A stretch of 64,000 bases of DNA from DATARH01 sp963746885 (GTDB lineage Bacteria; Pseudomonadota; Alphaproteobacteria; ATCC43930; CGMCC-115725). Positions 60,702-64,000 of this stretch are shown here, piece by piece. The stretch is taken from the NCBI GenBank assembly GCA_963746885.1, contig CAVVDM010000011.1, positions 310,001 through 374,000 on the forward strand. The letters run 5' to 3'. The notes under the pieces are model-generated. The model had not been told where the DNA came from, searched no databases, and was given only the letters and a program-made list of their open reading frames with translations. A program made the position numbers and the translations under genes. Within the stretch, counting starts at the first letter, position 1, and each line of letters starts with the position of its first letter.

Positions 60702-61127
60702 TTACCCGGCGGACAGATCACCCCAGTCGGTCGCCCGCGCGATCCGCAGCGCGATGACCGGCAGCTCGGCCAACTTCATCGCGCGATATTGCGGGTAGCG
60801 CGCCGACAGCAGGGCCTGAGCGTGATCGTGTTCCGCTCCGGCGGAAAGAATCTCGGCACGGCCGCGCAGCATGACCCAGCCGAGCCGGGTCCAGTCTTCG
60901 TCCCAGCGGTCGGCGACAAAGGTAGCCTGCGGATTGTCGAGGATATTGCGCACCCGCCTCAGCGGCACGTCACGCCGCTTCGGCTTCTCGTCCACCGTGA
61001 TATAGAGCGCGCTGCCCGTCACGGCATAGCAGACCGGAACCACGTGCGGCGCGCCGCTGCGGTCGGCGGTGGCGAGGTGCCCGACCCGGGCGTGGTCGAG
61101 AAAGCGGCGCTGGCGCTCGCTGAGCAT
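60702..61127 (-). CDS. PPOX-class flavin/F420-binding protein, Rv0121-like
   Basis: From ATG 61127 the 141-residue split-barrel protein reads LSERQRRFLDHARVGHLATA, HVVPVCYAVTGSALYITVDE, KPKRRDVPLRRVRNILDNPQ, FVADRWDEDWTRLGWVMLRG and LSARYPQYRAMKLAELPVIA. This order is the TIGR03668 (Rv0121) pattern of pyridoxamine-oxidase-like proteins, some of which bind F420 or FMN. The cofactor and substrate are not known. It is divergent from the split decarboxylase genes, with 84 bp between starts. Confidence 0.85.
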   Translation of the reverse strand: MLSERQRRFLDHARVGHLATADRSGAPHVVPVCYAVTGSALYITVDEKPKRRDVPLRRVRNILDNPQATFVADRWDEDWTRLGWVMLRGRAEILSAGAEHDHAQALLSARYPQYRAMKLAELPVIALRIARATDWGDLSAG

Positions 61128-61211
61128 CACGGGATCTTGTGTGATCGCGCTCCGGTTGCCTAGCGCTTTGCCGCGGTCGTACGATGCTGCGTTCTGCCGC
61201 AGGAGACGCCC

Positions 61212-61730
61212 GTGAGTGACGCATCCACTGTTGCCCTCAGCCCCGAAACCGTGCTCCAGCAGATGAAGGCGAACGGCGTCACCGATATCGTGTGGCTGCC
61301 CGACAGCGAAACCAACTGGCTCTATCTGCTGATGCAATCGGAGCCGTCGCTGCGCCTTGTCGGGGTCAGCCGCGAGGGTCACGCCTGCTCGATCGCGGCC
61401 GGGCTCGCTGCCGGCGGCAAGAAGCCGCTGATCCTCATTCAGAACACCGGCATGATGGAATCGGGCGATTCGATCCGCGGCTGGCTGCTGGGCCTCAACG
61501 TGCCGGTGGTGATGATGGTCGGCTATCGCGGCTGGACCCGCCACGGCAACACCACCGACACTGCCGCGACCTATACCGAGCGCTTCCTGATGGCGTTCGG
61601 CCTCAACTACTACCTGGTCGAGAGCGACGCCGACGCGCCGCGCATCACCTCGGCCTTCGAGGAGGCGGCGCGCACCCAGCGGCCGGTCGTCGTGCTAGTC
61701 GGCGACGAATACCACGGCTTCAACCGGTAA
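61212..61730 (+). CDS. ThDP-dependent decarboxylase, PYR-domain subunit (ComD-like)
   Basis: The 172-residue protein starts at GTG 61212 (AGGAGA upstream). It is only the N-terminal PYR domain of a ThDP enzyme: PETVLQQMKANGVTDIVWLP, VGVSREGHACSIAAGLAAGG (catalytic Glu in SREGHA), LILIQNTGMMESGDSIRGWL and MVGYRGWTRHGNTTDTAATY. The layout matches the alpha subunit of sulfopyruvate/phosphonopyruvate decarboxylases. The partner PP-domain gene is 14 bp downstream, so the two subunits form one active site. The 2-oxo acid used is unknown. Confidence 0.85.
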   Translation: MSDASTVALSPETVLQQMKANGVTDIVWLPDSETNWLYLLMQSEPSLRLVGVSREGHACSIAAGLAAGGKKPLILIQNTGMMESGDSIRGWLLGLNVPVVMMVGYRGWTRHGNTTDTAATYTERFLMAFGLNYYLVESDADAPRITSAFEEAARTQRPVVVLVGDEYHGFNR

Positions 61731-61744
61731 TTGGGAGCGCCGCC

Positions 61745-62335
61745 ATGATGCGCATTGCCGAAGCACTCGCCGCCTTCCGCCCCCATCGCGGCGACGCGAT
61801 CGTCGTGCCCGGCCGCGGCGGCCGCTACTGGGTCGACCTGAGCGACCGGCAGACCCTCGACGTGCCGTTGGGCGACCCGGCGATGGGCGGCCATGCCGGC
61901 TTTGCGCTGGGCCTCGCGCTGGCCCGCCCCGAGCGCAAGCTGGTGCTGTTCGACAGCGAGGGCGACATATTGATGAGCCTGGGCATGCTGGCGACGATCG
62001 CCGAGCAGATGCCCGCGAATTTCTACCATTTCCTCCTCGACAACGAGGTCTACGCGACGACCGGCGGCCAGCCGGTGCCCAACGCCAAGAACATCGCCTA
62101 TGACAAGATGGCTTTGGCGGCCGGCTATCCGCAGGCCCACGCCTTCGATGACGTCGCCGACCTGACGCGCGAGTTGCCGGCGATCCTCGGCCGTCCCGGC
62201 CCGGTGTTTGTCGCACTAAAGGTCTACCCCGAGGTCGAAAACGCGCCGATCGGCAGCCGCCGGCGCTGGCAGACCCGCTCGCGCGACCAGGTGCTCGCCG
62301 ATCTGCGCGGCGCGCTCGGCGGGACCGGGTCATGA
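61745..62335 (+). CDS. ThDP-dependent decarboxylase, PP-domain subunit (ComE-like)
   Basis: The 196-residue partner carries the ThDP pyrophosphate-binding motif: FDSEGDILMSLGMLATIAEQ ending LLDNEVYATTGGQPVP (GDx~26DN), plus VPLGDPAMGGHAGFALGLAL. It matches the beta subunit of ComDE-type decarboxylases. The ATG pair at 61745 follows GGGAGC. Its TGA overlaps the ATG of the GMC oxidoreductase (62332), so the three genes form one operon. Confidence 0.85.
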   Translation: MMRIAEALAAFRPHRGDAIVVPGRGGRYWVDLSDRQTLDVPLGDPAMGGHAGFALGLALARPERKLVLFDSEGDILMSLGMLATIAEQMPANFYHFLLDNEVYATTGGQPVPNAKNIAYDKMALAAGYPQAHAFDDVADLTRELPAILGRPGPVFVALKVYPEVENAPIGSRRRWQTRSRDQVLADLRGALGGTGS

Positions 62336-63970
62336 CCGCCAGCGCCGCCGCGACCAACGCCGGCACGTTCGACTACATCGTAACCGGCGCCGGCTCGGCC
62401 GGCTGCTGCGTCGCGGCGCGGCTCAGCGAGAACGGCCGCTACCGGGTGCTGCTGCTCGAAGCCGGCCCCGACGACCGCAACTTCTGGGTGCATGTGCCGG
62501 CCGGCTACAGCCGTCTCTTTGCCAACCCGCGCGTCAACTGGATGTTCGAGAGCGAGCCGGAGCCCGAACTCGAAGGGCGCCGGATGTACCAGCCGCGCGG
62601 CAAGCTGTTGGGCGGCACCAGTTCGATCAACGGCATGGTCTACATGCGCGGCAATCCGGCCGATTATGATCTGTGGCGGCAGCGCGGCTGCACCGGCTGG
62701 GACTGGGACAGCGTGCTGCCCTATTTCCGCAAGGCCGAGGACCAGGAGCGCGGCGCCGACCCGGCGCATGGCGTCGGCGGGCCGCTGCGCGTCTCCGACC
62801 AGGCGGTTCACTGGGAGTTGGGCGACCATTTCATCGCCGCCGCGCTCGAAGCAGGCCTGCCGGCGAACAACGATTTCAACAACGGCGAGCAGGAAGGCGC
62901 CGGCCCGTTCCAGAGCACCACCAACCGCAAGCGGCGCTGGAGCACCGCGACTGCCTACATCAAGCCGGCGCGCAGCCGCCCCAACCTGGCGATCCGCACC
63001 GGCGCGCACGCCACCCGCCTCGTCGTCGAGGACGGCAGGGCGAGCGGCATCGAGTTCCTGTGCGACGGGACCCTCAATGTCGCGCGGGCGACGGGCGAGA
63101 TCATCGTGTGCGGCGGCGTTTACGGCTCGCCGCAGCTGTTGCAACTGTCCGGGATTGGCCCGGGCGACATGCTGCGCGAATTCGGCATCCCGGTGGTGCG
63201 CGACATGCCGGCGGTCGGCGCCGATCTGCAGGACCATTTCTATGTCCGGCTGGCGTATCGCTGCACCCGGCCGATAACTCTCAACGACGTCGCCAACAGC
63301 CCGGTCAAAAAACTCGTCGCCGGGTTGCAATATGTCCTGTTTCACACGGGCCCGTTGACCAGCAACGGCATCTGCGCCGGCGGCTTCGCGAAAAGCGACC
63401 CGCGCCTCGATCGGCCCGACATCCAGCTCAATTTCAGCGTCTGGAGCTTTGCCGAGCGTACTCTCCGCGGCGTGGTGCCGCATCCCTTCCCTGGCTTCAC
63501 GATCAGCGCGGTGCATCTGCGGCCCGACGCGCGCGGCAGCGTGCGGCTGAAAAGCGCCGACCCGCAGGCCGCGCCGGCGATCCGCTTCAACTTCCTGCGC
63601 ACCCCGTACGATCTTGCAGGCGCTGACCGAGGGCATGCGGCTGGCGCGCCGGATCACCCGGCAGCCCGCACTCGCGGCCTATGTCGCCGAGGAGTTGCTG
63701 CCCGGCGCGCAAGTCGAGAGCGACGCCGATTTCGAGGCAACGATTCGCCGCAACGCCGTTTCCAACCTGCATCCGGTCGGCACCTGCCGCATGGGCGCGG
63801 ACCCCGTCGCAGTGTGCGATGCGCGGCTGCGGGTCAACGGCATCCGGGGGTTGCGGGTCGTCGACGCCTCGGTGATGCCGAGCGTGCCGGCCGGCAATAC
63901 CAACGCGCCGACCATCATGATCGCCGAAAAAGCCTCGGAGATGATCCTCGCGGACGCCCGCGCCGCGTAG
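62332..63970 (+). CDS. GMC-family FAD oxidoreductase (choline/alcohol dehydrogenase-like; one frameshift)
   Basis: From ATG 62332 (ATGA overlap with the decarboxylase beta gene) the protein reads FDYIVTGAGSAGCCVAARLS (FAD-binding), LLLEAGPDDRNFWVHVPAGY, RGKLLGGTSSINGMVYMRGN (GMC signature 1), GEIIVCGGVYGSPQLLQLSG (signature 2) and VVPHPFPGFTISAVHLRPDA. Near 63612 it changes frame and ends ILQALTEGMRLARRITRQPA, SNLHPVGTCRMGADPVAVCD (catalytic His) and SVPAGNTNAPTIMIAEKASE. The full protein is about 545 residues. It likely oxidises an alcohol to an aldehyde; coupling with a decarboxylase suggests a short pathway. The exact substrate is unknown. Confidence 0.88.
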
Positions 63971-64000
63971 GAAGCCACGTCCCACCGCAGCGATCCCGGT

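Noticed and set aside
61212..62335. The split ThDP enzyme as the missing oxalyl-CoA decarboxylase
   Set aside because: Oxalyl-CoA decarboxylase is a single ~560-residue chain with a middle nucleotide-binding domain; these two short subunits match the ComD/ComE layout instead.

Overview
The window is high-GC DNA from an alphaproteobacterium. I infer a Rhodospirillales- or Rhizobiales-like lineage from the complete hopanoid gene set, the NAD-linked Fds-type formate dehydrogenase, GSH-dependent formaldehyde dehydrogenase, and several protein families typical of that class. Gene density is high, ATGA stop/start overlaps are common, and no rRNA, tRNA or CRISPR was seen. The species cannot be named from the sequence alone.

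Layout. (1) 1-12.4 kb: mixed metabolism. It holds a partial acyl-CoA dehydrogenase-like flavoenzyme, a glutathione S-transferase, ChrA, two overlapping alkaline-phosphatase-superfamily hydrolases (one a phosphonoacetate hydrolase), a polysaccharide deacetylase with an in-frame amber codon, a GNAT acetyltransferase, formaldehyde dehydrogenase, a PilZ protein with a ~550-residue Pro/Ala-rich extension, a badly frameshifted glycerol kinase, and a cupin. (2) 12.4-26.7 kb: a lytic transglycosylase, a CaiB-type CoA-transferase, and then the most unusual cluster, PhyH / KpsS-SDR fusion / PhyH, followed by a trans-aconitate methyltransferase. Next come three tandem copies of a small secreted Pro/Gly protein (the third a remnant), a LysR regulator, a MetE-like enzyme, a methyltransferase, RNase Z and aspartate aminotransferase. 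(3) 26.7-33.9 kb: an insertion-sequence graveyard. An ISL3 fragment, IS630 and IS110 deletion derivatives lie beside an IS256 element that carries two separate IS1111-type insertions with perfect subterminal inverted repeats. A decayed Old Yellow Enzyme remnant abuts it. (4) 33.9-36.8 kb: an SCP2-like/alpha-beta hydrolase, an LLM flavin oxidoreductase and a broken SDR.

(5) 36.8-50.0 kb: the hopanoid locus. hpnA-hpnC-hpnD-hpnE-shc-hpnG run leftward as one overlapping operon, taking farnesyl diphosphate to squalene and hopene and on to side-chain processing. ispH-hpnH run rightward, supplying isoprenoid precursor and adenosylhopane. hpnI-hpnJ add and rearrange the sugar head group. hpnM (MlaC-like) and mlaA suggest lipid transport. 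This 13-kb stretch has no broken frames. (6) 50.1-58.4 kb: a DUF3574 lipoprotein; an operon of formyl-CoA transferase, a fused FdsG-FdsB and FdsA, fitting oxalate/formate oxidation to CO2 with NADH; CbtAB; and a TSUP transporter. (7) 58.4-64 kb: a zincin with beta-roll-like repeats, an Rv0121-type PPOX protein, a split ThDP decarboxylase and a GMC oxidoreductase.

Many otherwise well-conserved genes carry single-base frame breaks (GST, chrA, phosphonoacetate hydrolase, CaiB, fdsA, fdsGB, frc, GMC, and four in glpK). I read these as one conserved protein in two frames. Residual indel errors in a draft assembly are at least as likely as true decay. The IS region, by contrast, shows real degeneration (large deletions, multiple stops, chimeric junctions).
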